In this document: one piece after another, positions 16,925 through 25,346 of the stretch
Layout: every line of letters starts with the position of its first letter
How positions within the stretch are numbered: the stretch's first letter is position 1
Source: Allobosea sp. Tri-44
Lineage (GTDB): Bacteria; Pseudomonadota; Alphaproteobacteria; Rhizobiales; Beijerinckiaceae
Assembly (NCBI RefSeq): GCF_004123845.1
Contig: NZ_NBDP01000003.1
Coordinates: 124,001 to 188,000 of the forward strand
Reading direction: 5' to 3'
DNA: 64,000 nucleotides
Program-made: the position numbers and the translations under genes
The notes under the pieces: generated by a model
Seen by the model: the letters and a program-made list of their open reading frames with translations, nothing else
The model's database searches: none
Told to the model about the DNA's origin: nothing

Positions 16925-18454
16925 TCAGAGCGGAATATTGTCGTGCTTGCGCCAGGGCCGCTCGACGCTCTTGGTGCGCAGCATGGCGAGGGCCCGCGCG
17001 ATCCGACGTCGCGTCGAATGCGGCATGATCACCTCGTCGACATAGCCGCGCTCGGCCGCGACGAAGGGAGACATGAAGCGGTCCTCATACTCCTTGGTCT
17101 GGCGCGCGATGGTCTCGGCGTCGCCGCCGCGGAAGATGATCTCGACCGCGCCCTTGGCGCCCATCACAGCGATCTGGGCCGTCGGCCAGGCATAGTTGAC
17201 GTCGGCGCCGATGTGCTTGGACGCCATCACGTCATAGGCGCCGCCATAGGCCTTTCGCGTGATGATCGTGACCAGCGGCACGGTGCATTCGCTGTAGGCG
17301 AACAGGAGCTTGGCGCCGTGCTTGATCAGGCCGCCATATTCTTGCGCCGTGCCCGGCAGGAAGCCGGGAACGTCGACCAAAGTGACGATCGGGATCTCGA
17401 AGGCGTCGCAATAGCGCACGAAGCGGGCGCCCTTGCGGCTGGCGTCGGAATCGAGCACGCCGGCCAGCACCATCGGCTGGTTGGCGACGATGCCGACGGT
17501 GCGGCCCTCGATCCGGGCGAAGCCGGTGACGATGTTGCCGGCATAAGCCTGCTGGATCTCGAAGAAGTCGCCCTCGTCGACGACCTTCAGGATCAGCTCC
17601 TTGATGTCGTAGGGCTTGTTCGGATTGTCCGGGACCAGCGTGTCGAGGCTCATGTCGACGCGGTCCGGCACGTCGAAGCTCGGCCATTCCGGCACGCCGA
17701 CGGTGTTGTTGGCCGGCAGGAAGTCGATCAGGCGGCGGACCTGCAGCAGTGCCTCGACATCGTTCTCGAAGGAGCCGTCGGCGACCGAGGACTTGCTGGT
17801 ATGGACCTTGGCCCCGCCGAGCTCTTCCGAGGTCACGGTCTCGTTGGTGACGGTCTTCACCACCTCCGGGCCGGTGACGAACATGTAGCTGGTGTCGCGG
17901 ACCATGAAGATGAAGTCGGTCATTGCCGGCGAATAGACGTCGCCGCCGGCGCAGGGGCCCATGATCACCGATATTTGGGGGATCACCCCCGAAGCCTGGA
18001 CGTTGCGCTTGAAGACCTCGCCATAGCCGCCGAGCGCCGCGACGCCCTCCTGGATGCGGGCGCCGCCGGCGTCGAACAGGCCGACGATCGGCGCGCGCAT
18101 CTTCAGCGCCATGTCCTGGATCTTGATGATCTTCTGGGCGTGGGTCTCGGAGAGCGAGCCGCCGAAGACGGTGAAGTCCTTGGAGAAGACGAAGACGGTG
18201 CGGCCATTGACCGTGCCCCAGCCGGTGACGACGCCGTCGCCGGGGATCTTCTCGCCCTTGTCCATGCCGAAATCGACGGCGCGATGCTGCACGAACATGT
18301 CGAACTCCTCGAAAGAGTCCCTGTCGAGCAGGAGCTCGATGCGCTCGCGGGCCGTCAGCTTGCCGCGCTTGTGCTGCGCCTCGATGCGGCGCTCGCCGCC
18401 GCCGAGGCGGGCGCCTGCGCGCCGGTCTTCGAGCTGTTCGAGAATGTCCTTCAT
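16925..18454 (-). CDS. pccB: acyl-CoA carboxylase (propionyl-CoA type) carboxyltransferase beta subunit
   Basis: A 509-residue biotin-dependent carboxyltransferase of the PccB family, which moves CO2 from biotin to propionyl-CoA. The two crotonase-like halves are present. Recognisable segments are [17 protein letters not shown] and [15 protein letters not shown] (acyl-CoA oxyanion region), [14 protein letters not shown], and the second oxyanion hole in [13 protein letters not shown]. The length equals typical PccB. The partner alpha/biotin subunit gene is not within the window. The family includes related acetyl- and methylcrotonyl-CoA carboxylases, but the similarity is clearly closest to PccB. 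Confidence 0.95.
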   Translation of the reverse strand: MKDILEQLEDRRAGARLGGGERRIEAQHKRGKLTARERIELLLDRDSFEEFDMFVQHRAVDFGMDKGEKIPGDGVVTGWGTVNGRTVFVFSKDFTVFGGSLSETHAQKIIKIQDMALKMRAPIVGLFDAGGARIQEGVAALGGYGEVFKRNVQASGVIPQISVIMGPCAGGDVYSPAMTDFIFMVRDTSYMFVTGPEVVKTVTNETVTSEELGGAKVHTSKSSVADGSFENDVEALLQVRRLIDFLPANNTVGVPEWPSFDVPDRVDMSLDTLVPDNPNKPYDIKELILKVVDEGDFFEIQQAYAGNIVTGFARIEGRTVGIVANQPMVLAGVLDSDASRKGARFVRYCDAFEIPIVTLVDVPGFLPGTAQEYGGLIKHGAKLLFAYSECTVPLVTIITRKAYGGAYDVMASKHIGADVNYAWPTAQIAVMGAKGAVEIIFRGGDAETIARQTKEYEDRFMSPFVAAERGYVDEVIMPHSTRRRIARALAMLRTKSVERPWRKHDNIPL

Positions 18455-18615
18455 GGAGCCCCCGCGAGCCGAGCTATATCGTCATCCGGCTTAAGGGCGG
18501 AAGGCTGGGCTGTCCACCGCGCGCGGGTGCGGCTTTGGTGCAAGACCGGGTTGGATGACGTGCGCGGCCCGGGGGGATCGCAGCGACGGCTGCGATAAGC
18601 CTCCTTGTAAATCAG

Positions 18616-18631
18616 ATAAGTGTGTGCTTAT
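18616..18631. promoter_or_regulatory. inverted repeat before ArsR gene
   Basis: ATAAG at 18616-18620 and CTTAT at 18627-18631 form a short dyad with a six-base centre, ending eight bases before the ArsR start. It resembles a half-site pair for a small winged-helix dimer and is a candidate autoregulatory operator. No clear Shine-Dalgarno sequence lies between it and the start. Confidence 0.4.
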
Positions 18632-18639
18632 GTATCGTC

Positions 18640-18954
18640 ATGTTGGAGCAGGACATCTTCAAGGCGCTGGCCGACCCGACCCGCCGGGCGATCTTCGAGA
18701 AGCTCGCGGCTGGTGGCATGAACGCCAGCGCATTGCGCGAGGGCATGGCGATCAGCCAGCCGGCGATGTCGCAGCATCTTGCCGTGCTGCGCACGGCAAA
18801 GCTGGTGCGGGAGGAACGGCAAGGGCGCTTCGTCAATTACGAGGTCGACCCGGACGGGCTTGCCCTGATCGCGCAATGGCTGGCCAAGTATCGTGCCTAC
18901 TGGCCGGCGCGCATCGATGCCCTCAAGGATCTGCTGCGGGATATGGACCAATGA
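18640..18954 (+). CDS. ArsR-family regulator
   Basis: A 104-residue winged-helix repressor. FKALADPTRRAIFEKL is the family N-terminus and ISQPAMSQHLAVLRTAKLV the recognition helix region, with wing RQGRFVNYEV. No CxCxxC metal motif is visible, so it belongs to the non-metal group that commonly precedes SRPBCC genes. ATG 18640 (MLEQDIF) is preferred over an upstream GTG because it matches the family start. Its stop overlaps the next gene by ATGA, so the two form a unit and it probably represses its own operon (inference). Confidence 0.9.
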   Translation: MLEQDIFKALADPTRRAIFEKLAAGGMNASALREGMAISQPAMSQHLAVLRTAKLVREERQGRFVNYEVDPDGLALIAQWLAKYRAYWPARIDALKDLLRDMDQ

Positions 18955-19292
18955 GCGAGAGCAAGACAAAGGATCGGACGAAGCAGCTGGTCTTCGCCTA
19001 CCAGCTCGATGCGCCTCCCGAGAAGGTCTGGCGGGCGCTCAGCATTCCCGCATTCCGCGAGAGATGGCTGCCGGCCGAGGTCGAAGCGCTCTCCTCCGTC
19101 CCGGGGGAGGAGGTGCGCTACCGGCTGAGGGACGAGGAGCCGCCTTTCCTGGAAAGCGTCGTGACCTTCCAGCTCGCGCCGAACGAAGGCGGTACCGAGC
19201 TACGGATCATCCATAGCCTGACCGATGCGAGACTGAGTCAGCCGCCGGTGCCCGCGAACAGCAACCAGCCGCTGATGCTGCGCGCCGCCTGA
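18951..19292 (+). CDS. SRPBCC/AHSA1-domain protein
   Basis: A 113-residue START-like hydrophobic-ligand-binding protein of the AHSA1 group ([31 protein letters not shown]). At 113 residues it is shorter than the usual ~150, and the C-terminal helix of the fold appears reduced: it ends in [18 protein letters not shown] rather than the long helix with a WxxxLxxL pattern. The start overlaps the ArsR stop. ArsR/SRPBCC pairs are common, but their ligands are seldom known. Confidence 0.85.
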   Translation: MSESKTKDRTKQLVFAYQLDAPPEKVWRALSIPAFRERWLPAEVEALSSVPGEEVRYRLRDEEPPFLESVVTFQLAPNEGGTELRIIHSLTDARLSQPPVPANSNQPLMLRAA

Positions 19293-19342
19293 CGCGGCTC
19301 GCAAGCCAAACCATCAACAATCCGAACCCGAGGAGGTCGTCG

Positions 19343-19948
19343 ATGCACGGCACGATGCAGCTCGTCCCTATGGTCGTCGAACAGTCGACCCGCGGGGAAC
19401 GCTCCTTCGACATCTATTCGCGCCTGCTGCGCGAGCGGATCGTCTTCCTCAGCGGGGAGGTCAATGACGGGTCGGCGTCGCTGATCTGCGCCCAGCTGCT
19501 CTTCCTCGAGGCTGAGAACCCGAAGCGGCCGATCCATTTCTACATCAACTCGCCGGGCGGCGTGGTCACCAGCGGCTTCGCGATCTACGACACCATGCGC
19601 TACATTAGCTCGCCCGTGCACACGCTCTGCATGGGCACGGCCCGGTCGATGGGCTCATTCCTGCTGATGGCGGGCGAACCGGGCGAGCGCGTGGCATTGC
19701 CCAATGCCAGCCTGCACGTCCATCAGCCGCTCGGCGGCGCGCAGGGCCAAGCCTCGGACATCCTGATCCATGCCGAGGAGATCCAGAAAACGAAGCGTCG
19801 GATGATCCGGCTCTATGCCGAGCATTGCGGGCGCAGCGAGGAGGAGGTCGAGCGCGCGCTCGACCGGGATCGCTTCATGAGCGCCGAGGAGGGGCTGGAA
19901 TGGGGGCTGATCGACCGGATCATGACCGAGCCACCGCCGGCAGCGTGA
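19343..19948 (+). CDS. clpP: ATP-dependent Clp protease proteolytic subunit paralogue
   Basis: A 201-residue serine peptidase that forms a tetradecameric chamber fed by ClpX or ClpA. The catalytic triad is complete: S102 (RSMGSF), H127 ([12 protein letters not shown]) and D176 (LDRDRFMS). The ribosome site AGGAGG is near perfect. The usual GQAASMGA around the serine is GTARSMGS here. It is not followed by clpX, which normally neighbours the housekeeping clpP, so this looks like a secondary ClpP paralogue. It ends back-to-back with the convergent DUF1801 gene. Confidence 0.92.
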   Translation: MHGTMQLVPMVVEQSTRGERSFDIYSRLLRERIVFLSGEVNDGSASLICAQLLFLEAENPKRPIHFYINSPGGVVTSGFAIYDTMRYISSPVHTLCMGTARSMGSFLLMAGEPGERVALPNASLHVHQPLGGAQGQASDILIHAEEIQKTKRRMIRLYAEHCGRSEEEVERALDRDRFMSAEEGLEWGLIDRIMTEPPPAA

Positions 19949-20338
19949 TTACAGGCTCGGCTTGCTCGGATCGCCGAGCTCGCGGTTGAGCGCGACCGCG
20001 GCGCGCACCAGCTCGGTTGCGACGGCGGGATCGACCGCGTCGCCCTCGCGCAGCACCATGGTGGCGAGCTCGAACTTGCCGCCCGGCTTCAGGCGGGGCT
20101 CGATACCGCGCAGCCGCTTGCCGCGCCAGAAGCCGAAGAGCACGCGCTCAGCCTCGGCCCGGATCAGCAGCACCGGCCCGTTCGAAAAATAGACCAGATG
20201 CGTCCACTTGATCCACTCCTCGAGCGGGGCGGCGGCCTTCACCGCCGTGCGCAGCGCCTCGACTGTCGCCAGCCGCCAGCCGTCGAGCTGGGCGACATAG
20301 TCGGCCGGGTTGTCGGCCTTGGGCGCGCCGGGAAACAT
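19949..20338 (-). CDS. DUF1801/YdhG-like protein
   Basis: A 129-residue cytosolic protein. The segments YVAQLDGWRLATVEALR, APLEEWIKWTHLVYF, a GPVLLIRAEAERVLFGFWRG strand set and a C-terminal helix VRAAVALNREL recall the YdhG/DUF1801 alpha-beta fold. The function is not established for the family. It starts five bases after the ATP12 stop and is presumably co-transcribed with it. Its stop is directly adjacent to the stop of the convergent clpP gene. Confidence 0.75.
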   Translation of the reverse strand: MFPGAPKADNPADYVAQLDGWRLATVEALRTAVKAAAPLEEWIKWTHLVYFSNGPVLLIRAEAERVLFGFWRGKRLRGIEPRLKPGGKFELATMVLREGDAVDPAVATELVRAAVALNRELGDPSKPSL

Positions 20339-20343
20339 CGCTT

Positions 20344-21132
20344 CTAGCCCTGCATCAGCAGCAGCACGGCGGCGTCATACTCCTTGCGGCGGAGGATGCG
20401 ACGCTCGGCCGCTTCCTCGTCCTGCCCCCAGATGCCGATCTGGTAGTCCTCGTCGAGATGGGCGGCGGCCCAGGCTGCCTCGGCGTCGATCAGGCCCTCG
20501 GCGAGGGCGAGCATCAGGATGGTCGAGCCGGTCAGGGTCATGACATTGTGGGCGCCGGCGAGCGCGACCGGGGAATGGATCGCGGCGACACGCCTGGCCA
20601 CCGCGTCGAGCACGGTCAGCGGCTGCTCGGCGAAGACCACGCCTTGCGCCATGACGAAGCGGCCGCCGATGCGCTCTTCCAGCGCCGCGATCAGTGGGGT
20701 CCAGACCTCGTCCTGCCGCTCGACCAGCGCTTCGGGCTCGCCGGCGCGGTAGCAGAGTGCATCGCTGCCGGCATAGCGGACGATCTCGGCGCGGACGGCC
20801 TCGTCCTGGTCGGCGACGCCGTCTAGCGCCGAGTTGACCAGCCGGGTCAGCGGCATGCGGGCTGGATCGATCTGCCCTTCCTGTGCTTGCCATTCCTCCG
20901 CGAGCGCGTCGGCGACGGCGCGCGAGGCGACGGCGAGCGGCTTGCGGGCCGGGGTGCGGGCGGTGCGCCCGTCAAGCGCGACATGGAACAGCCCGTCGCG
21001 CTCCAGCGCCTCGGCCTTCTCATAGAAGCGCTTGGGCAAGGCATTGCGCATCGCTTGCTGGGCGGCGGCGACGGGATCGGGCTGGCGCTGGCCGGCGGCG
21101 CCGAAGCGGGCGAGAAAATCATCGGTCGACAT
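20344..21132 (-). CDS. ATP12-family F1-ATPase assembly chaperone
   Basis: A 262-residue ATP12 protein. In mitochondria ATP12 binds the F1 alpha subunit during assembly, and alphaproteobacteria carry the same gene. Family features are KRFYEKAEALERDG, GRTARTPARKPL, the EEWQAQEGQIDPARMPLTRL core and the C-terminal HLDEDYQIGIWGQDEEAAER motif. The length is typical. It is followed by the DUF1801 gene at a five-base interval. Its presence supports an alphaproteobacterial host. Confidence 0.95.
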   Translation of the reverse strand: MSTDDFLARFGAAGQRQPDPVAAAQQAMRNALPKRFYEKAEALERDGLFHVALDGRTARTPARKPLAVASRAVADALAEEWQAQEGQIDPARMPLTRLVNSALDGVADQDEAVRAEIVRYAGSDALCYRAGEPEALVERQDEVWTPLIAALEERIGGRFVMAQGVVFAEQPLTVLDAVARRVAAIHSPVALAGAHNVMTLTGSTILMLALAEGLIDAEAAWAAAHLDEDYQIGIWGQDEEAAERRILRRKEYDAAVLLLMQG

Positions 21133-21164
21133 GGCGCGCGGTCTAGCACGGCGCCCGGCGCAGG

Positions 21165-22163
21165 TCAGCCACCGAACCTGTCGCGCCAGGCCGGCTTGGC
21201 GAGGGAGAAGGGCAGGGTGGTCGCGTTGTAGACGGCTCGCGCCACGGCCCGCGCCAGCACGTCGGCGGCGGTCGCGCAGAGCTCGGTCAAGGCATAGGCG
21301 TCGGACGGTGCGCCGCTATGGCCGGTCGCGGCGGCGAAGACGACGTCGCCATCGAGCGGGGCATGCACCGGCCGAAGCGCCCGGGCGAGCCCGTCATGGG
21401 CGCAGAGCGCCATGCGCTTGGCTTGCGCCTTGGTCAGCACCGCATCGGTTGCGACGAGGGCAATGGTGGTGTTGGCGCCGGGGCCACCCTTGAAGCGCAA
21501 GGCGAGGTCCTCGGGCGGGATCGCCGCCGGCCAGCCGCGGCCACCGAATTCGAGGCCGTGCTCGTACGGGCTTGCCCAGAAATGCGGGCTATCGCCGATC
21601 GTCGCCGAGCCGACGGCGTTGACCGCGACCAGAGCGCCGACGATTTGGCCGGTCGCGGCGACCGCGCTCGCCGAGCCGAGCCCGCCCTTGAGATTGACCG
21701 TGGTCGCGCCATGGCCGGCGCCGACGCTGCCGAGCGCGAACTCGGCTGCCGCGGCGGTACAGGCTTTCGTGGCGAGCGTACGATAGGGCGCCTCGCCGTC
21801 GCCGCGGGCGAAGGGCTTGTCGCCACCATTGGCGAGATCGAACAGGATCGCCTGCGGCACGATCGGCACGCGGTAGCCGCCGATCGGGAAGCCCCGTCCC
21901 TCCCGGGCCAGCCAGTTCAGGGCGCCGTCGGCGGCGGCGAGGCCCCAGATCGAGCCGCCGGAGAGAACGATGCCGTCGACATGCTCGACCGTCATGCCCG
22001 GCTCGAGCAGCGCGGTGTCGCGCGTGCCAGGTGCGCCGCCGAGGACAGCGACGGAGGCGATGCTCGGCCGCTCGAACAGGGCGACGGTGACGCCGGTCGC
22101 GGCGGCGGCATCCTCGGCATTGCCAACGACAATGCCACGAACGTCGGTGATGAGATTGCGCAC
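21165..22163 (-). CDS. P1-family peptidase (DmpA/NylC-type N-terminal nucleophile hydrolase)
   Basis: A 332-residue autoprocessing hydrolase (aminopeptidase or amide hydrolase) of the DmpA/NylC family. The chain should cleave itself between N231 and T232 in GANTTIALVATDA, exposing a Thr nucleophile, as in NylC. GGSIWGLAAADG, GSVGAGHGATT and GGLGSASAV are family signature loops. The start is GTG at 22163 with a weak ribosome site. A Thr nucleophile places it with the NylC-like branch rather than the Ser-using DmpA. The substrate is unknown. Confidence 0.9.
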   Translation of the reverse strand: MRNLITDVRGIVVGNAEDAAAATGVTVALFERPSIASVAVLGGAPGTRDTALLEPGMTVEHVDGIVLSGGSIWGLAAADGALNWLAREGRGFPIGGYRVPIVPQAILFDLANGGDKPFARGDGEAPYRTLATKACTAAAAEFALGSVGAGHGATTVNLKGGLGSASAVAATGQIVGALVAVNAVGSATIGDSPHFWASPYEHGLEFGGRGWPAAIPPEDLALRFKGGPGANTTIALVATDAVLTKAQAKRMALCAHDGLARALRPVHAPLDGDVVFAAATGHSGAPSDAYALTELCATAADVLARAVARAVYNATTLPFSLAKPAWRDRFGG

Positions 22164-22407
22164 GATGAAACTCGCTGCCGACCGGAGATGAGCGAACCGC
22201 TCGGCCGCATGCTGCGCCGATTCGGCGCCGGGCGGCGATCAAGATCGGAACTTCGTGCTCGCCGGTGCGTCATGCCGACATTACGATCTTGTCATGCGCG
22301 CGCCATGGCCGGGTCAGGCCGGCTCCGGCACCTTGGTGATATCGCGACCCGGCTTCGAGACCCGCAAAGCGACCGTTCTTGTAGGACCACAATCCCGGAG
22401 ACTTCGC

Positions 22408-23064
22408 ATGAAACGCATCGCCCTCATCGTCGCCTCCAGCGCCGCGGCCGTCGCGGCGACGCTGGCGATCGCCCAACCGCAGCCGATCCCGCCCGCACCG
22501 GGCAGCACTCCGCCGGCACAGCAGCAGAGCGAGCCGCGCGGTGACCGCGCCGAGCGCGGCGACCGCTCCGACCGGCGCGAGGAATGGCGTCAGCGCCGGG
22601 CCGAACGTGCGACCGCCCGGATGAACGAGCGCCTCGCTCAGTTGCGCACCGACCTCAAGCTTAAGCCTGAGCAGGTGCCGGCCTTCGAGAAGGTCGAGGC
22701 GTTGATCAAGCGCAATGCCGAGCAGCGCCGCGAGAGCTTCGCCAGGATGCGCGATCAGCGCGAGAATTTCAGGGACGCCGACATCATGGAGCGGCTCGAC
22801 ATGATGGCGAACCGCCAGGCCGAAAGGGCCACCCGCAGCAAGGAGATGGCCGAGGCGGTCCGCCCGCTCTGGTCGACGCTCTCGGACGAGCAGAAGACCG
22901 TGGCGCGCCGGGCCGTGCGCCAGACGATGTCGGAAGGTCGAGAGCACATGCGCGAGATGCGCGGGCGTAGTTGGCACGGCCGCGACGGCGACCGTGATCG
23001 CGACGACGATCGTGGCCCGCGCCGCTGGCGCGACCGCGGCCATGACGACGATGATCGCGGCTGA
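22408..23064 (+). CDS. Spy/CpxP-like LTXXQ periplasmic protein
   Basis: A 218-residue exported protein with a signal peptide (residues 1-22, ending LAIAQ) and a long basic, Arg-rich helical region with repeated Arg-Glu/Arg-Met patterns. LRTDLKLKPEQVPAFEKVEA and LWSTLSDEQKTVARRAV match the LTPEQ-type motifs of Spy/CpxP chaperones. The tail is a highly charged Asp/Arg/Gly-rich segment. Start 22408 is preceded by CGGAG; an upstream extension would lack a signal sequence. It probably buffers envelope stress by binding unfolded proteins or metal (inference). Confidence 0.8.
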   Translation: MKRIALIVASSAAAVAATLAIAQPQPIPPAPGSTPPAQQQSEPRGDRAERGDRSDRREEWRQRRAERATARMNERLAQLRTDLKLKPEQVPAFEKVEALIKRNAEQRRESFARMRDQRENFRDADIMERLDMMANRQAERATRSKEMAEAVRPLWSTLSDEQKTVARRAVRQTMSEGREHMREMRGRSWHGRDGDRDRDDDRGPRRWRDRGHDDDDRG

Positions 23065-23089
23065 GATCGCAATTTGTCAGGCGAGGCGA

Positions 23090-23115
23090 GGGCGGTCCGG
23101 CAGGGCCGCCCTTTT
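23090..23115 (+). terminator. rho-independent terminator after the Spy-like gene
   Basis: The arms GGGCGGTCC (23090-23098) and GGGCCGCCC (23103-23111) pair around a GGCA loop, with one G-T wobble, and are followed by TTTT on the plus strand. It lies between the convergent Spy-like and PsiF-like genes and could work in both directions, more strongly on plus. Confidence 0.7.
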
Positions 23116-23126
23116 GCTTGGTAAAC

Positions 23127-23372
23127 TCAGGTACCGACCGCGTCCTTGACGCATTTCGTCGTGAAGCTCGTCTTGGCGGCGCCAGCGAGTTTCTTGTCGG
23201 CCGCCTGCTTGTCGCAGGCCGCGCCGGCGTCCTTCTCGCATTTGGTGACGAAGCTGGTCTTGGCCGCTCCGGCGAGCTTCTTCTCGGTGGCCTGAACGTT
23301 GCAGCTCGGGCTCTGGGCGAAGGCCGGAGCCGAGAGGCCGAGAGCGAGAACTGCGAAGATGAGCATCTTCAT
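23127..23372 (-). CDS. PsiF-like small secreted repeat protein
   Basis: An 81-residue exported protein. After a signal peptide (residues 1-20, ending PAFAQ) come two tandem copies of a ~27-residue unit, each with Cys at both ends: SCNVQATEKKLAGAAKTSF..KC and ACDKQAADKKLAGAAKTSF..KC. This Cys-containing KKL-GAA-K-F-KC pattern is the PsiF repeat of phosphate-starvation-inducible proteins, whose function is unknown. Start 23372 gives the clean signal peptide; a TTG 30 bases upstream is less likely. Confidence 0.75.
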   Translation of the reverse strand: MKMLIFAVLALGLSAPAFAQSPSCNVQATEKKLAGAAKTSFVTKCEKDAGAACDKQAADKKLAGAAKTSFTTKCVKDAVGT

Positions 23373-23535
23373 GGCGCGATGATCCCTGTGGCGGCGCTTC
23401 AACGCTAGCTGAGTCGCAACGTAGCGTCATGGCGCCGCTTCGCCAGCCTTCGCTTCATTGAACCGTCACATCGTGCCGGCTATAGGCCGCAGGATCGCGG
23501 CGGTTGGAAGCGCGCCGCGTCACGGGAGCAGGCGC

Positions 23536-24252
23536 ATGCGCTTCATCCAGACCTTCGACCTCTACCCTTTCCTCGACTCGGTCGTCAGCCTGCTGGCAGC
23601 CTTCGTGCTCGGCGCGCTGATCGGGGCCGAGCGCCAGTACCGGCAGCGGACGGCGGGGCTGCGCACCACGGTGCTGGTCGCAGTCGGTGCCGCCGCCTTC
23701 GTCGATCTCGCCATGCGCATGGCCGGCGCGCATGAAGCGGTGCGCGTCGTCTCCTATGTCGTTTCCGGCATCGGCTTTCTGGGCGCCGGCGTGATCATGA
23801 AGGAGGGGATGAACGTCCGCGGCCTCAACACCGCCGCGACGCTCTGGTGCGCGGCTGCGGTCGGCGCCTGCACCGGCGCCGACATGGTGGCCGAGGGCGC
23901 GCTGGTCACCGTCTTCGTCATCGCCGGCAACACCCTGCTGCGGCCATTGGTCAACGCGATCAACCGCAGCCCGATCAACGAGAAGGCGTCCGAGGCGACC
24001 TACGAGGTCGTGGTCACCACCGATCCGGAGGCGTTGCCCTCGGTGCGCGAGGCGATGGTCGAACTGCTCGAGCAGGCGAACTATCCGGTCGGCGACGTCA
24101 AGACGGTGGAGCGCGGCGAAGAGGCGATCGAGATCGTCGCGACGCTGATCAGCACAGCCGTCGAGCGCAAGGAACTCGACGCCGTGGTCGAGCGCATCGA
24201 GCGCTTGGCCGGCGTCACCCATGCGACCTGGGAGAGCAGTACGAGTGATTGA
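23536..24252 (+). CDS. MgtC/SapB-family membrane protein
   Basis: A 238-residue inner-membrane protein. Four to five hydrophobic segments lie in the first ~140 residues with the family motif GALIGAERQYRQRTAGLRT near residues 25-43 and GIGFLGAGVIMKEG. A soluble ACT-like C-terminal domain runs from ~160. MgtC proteins help survival at low Mg2+ and in host or acid environments by adjusting F1Fo-ATPase and membrane potential. The start at 23536 (GGAG upstream) gives a typical length; the longer reading adds a polar, non-membrane N-terminus. No Mg-responsive leader is visible upstream. Confidence 0.92.
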   Translation: MRFIQTFDLYPFLDSVVSLLAAFVLGALIGAERQYRQRTAGLRTTVLVAVGAAAFVDLAMRMAGAHEAVRVVSYVVSGIGFLGAGVIMKEGMNVRGLNTAATLWCAAAVGACTGADMVAEGALVTVFVIAGNTLLRPLVNAINRSPINEKASEATYEVVVTTDPEALPSVREAMVELLEQANYPVGDVKTVERGEEAIEIVATLISTAVERKELDAVVERIERLAGVTHATWESSTSD

Positions 24253-24410
24253 GGGGCGTGCTGGCACCGCGAGTGCGCCACTCTGGGGTGTACCCTGATG
24301 TTGCGAGGGCTGCAGTTTTTCAGGTGAGATTCCAGCGTGCCGCCCCTCTTTCAGCTTGCAGTTGCGTCGAGCCGTTATGATACCGTGTGGTTGTTGGGAG
24401 GGGCGCAGCC
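24253..24410. other. boundary of lower-GC orphan island, no gene seen
   Basis: Between mgtC and the first island gene I see no gene, tRNA or strong hairpin. Base composition shifts here from the strongly GC-rich host pattern to more balanced codons. No direct repeat matching the right boundary near 27080 was found by eye. Confidence 0.45.
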
Positions 24411-24602
24411 GTGAACCCGTTTAGGAACCTTCGGGTGAACTTGCTGGCGAAGGGCGGCTGGGCGATCATCGCTGTGCTTTCGATTTGCATAACTATGGTG
24501 GGCATCTTCGGTCAGGGCGAGCTCGCGAGTAAGGCGCTTACAACCCTCTCCACTGCGGCCTTATTTGCTCTTGGTGCGATGGCTATGTGGCCGCGCGACT
24601 GA
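24411..24602 (+). CDS. small membrane protein, unknown
   Basis: A 63-residue protein that I do not recognise. The GTG start at 24411 has GGGAGG eight bases upstream. The N-terminus is basic (NPFRNLRVN) and two hydrophobic segments (about 16-35 and 42-60) are separated by a short polar turn, ending in MWPRD. It opens the island and is followed after 36 bases by the next gene on the same strand. Codon use is less GC-biased than that of mgtC. Confidence 0.5.
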   Translation: MNPFRNLRVNLLAKGGWAIIAVLSICITMVGIFGQGELASKALTTLSTAALFALGAMAMWPRD

Positions 24603-24638
24603 TCCAACGGCAGAGAGGGCGATGGCTGGAGGGCTGCC

Positions 24639-25106
24639 TTGGGCTGGCTATCAAACAAAATCGGTCAATGGGCTCTTGCAACCCAAGAGCGAGAGCTTTC
24701 GGATTTTGTGAAGAAGTTAGAGCTTGTTGATGCGGATGAACTTGGGGGCTTTGTCGCCTTCAGCCTCATCTACGGCCGGTCACTTGAGGCAAGCCTACAT
24801 ACCGACCCTTACGAGCCTGCGGTGATTGTCGTGCATCACCCGCTCCTCCCGATGAAGATCGTGTCTGACATCAAGCAGCTTCAACGCGAAGGGAAGCAGC
24901 TCCTCGCTGGCGGAGCAATGACATGGCTCCACACCATACGAGCGACAGCGAGTATCGAGCTTCGCCCGCTGGGCCGTCAGCTCTGGCATAACGTCAATAG
25001 GGGCGCTCCCTTTGCAGAGGATGTGGCTTTCGACCTCGGCCTTCACGCGCTGGTGCCTTGGGGAAACTTAGGGCGAACGCCCGCCGGCTTAGGACCGCGA
25101 GCCTGA
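24639..25106 (+). CDS. hypothetical protein, unknown
   Basis: A 155-residue soluble protein with no recognised domain. The TTG start at 24639 follows GGAGGG at a good distance. It has a short basic amphipathic N-terminus, then a helical stretch ERELSDFVKKLELVDADELG, a strand-like PAVIVVHHPLLPMK and a helix KIVSDIKQLQREG. Codon use matches the island rather than the host core. It could be co-transcribed with the membrane protein before it. No function can be assigned. Confidence 0.55.
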   Translation: MGWLSNKIGQWALATQERELSDFVKKLELVDADELGGFVAFSLIYGRSLEASLHTDPYEPAVIVVHHPLLPMKIVSDIKQLQREGKQLLAGGAMTWLHTIRATASIELRPLGRQLWHNVNRGAPFAEDVAFDLGLHALVPWGNLGRTPAGLGPRA

Positions 25107-25346
25107 CGCGATGACTCGCTTGTTGATCGCGCCGTCCGCAGCCTCCGTGGCGTTGCTCTACAAGAAGCGCGAGGAGGCCACGGGGGAAACAGGGAAGCGG
25201 CCGGAGAGAGGTGGGCTGAAAGTTTTTTTGCTGGATATTCCGGCGGAGCAGCACCAGTCCGTCGCGTTGCCGATCCAGATCGAGTTGAGCAGGGCAGAGC
25301 ATGTGCCAGCCCTCAGCAATCCACTCTTAACGAGGGCTGCAACACC
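25107..25346. other. 240-base stretch inside the island, no convincing gene
   Basis: A 100-codon plus-strand frame from 25111 runs through this stretch and 67 bases into the next gene, and open minus-strand frames cover it as well. None has a ribosome site or a recognisable domain, so I leave it uncalled. It may hold the promoter of the 25347 gene. Confidence 0.4.

Noticed and set aside
18555..18950. upstream extension of the SRPBCC gene across the ArsR gene
   Set aside because: It is out of frame with ArsR coding and has no matching domain; the ATGA overlap at 18951 gives the natural start.
23458..23535. upstream extension of MgtC
   Set aside because: It has a polar, basic sequence unlike the family start; the ATG at 23536 has a better ribosome site and gives the usual length.
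24253..24410. tRNA or integration site at the left edge of the orphan island
   Set aside because: No cloverleaf, CCA end or direct repeat with the right edge could be found by eye.
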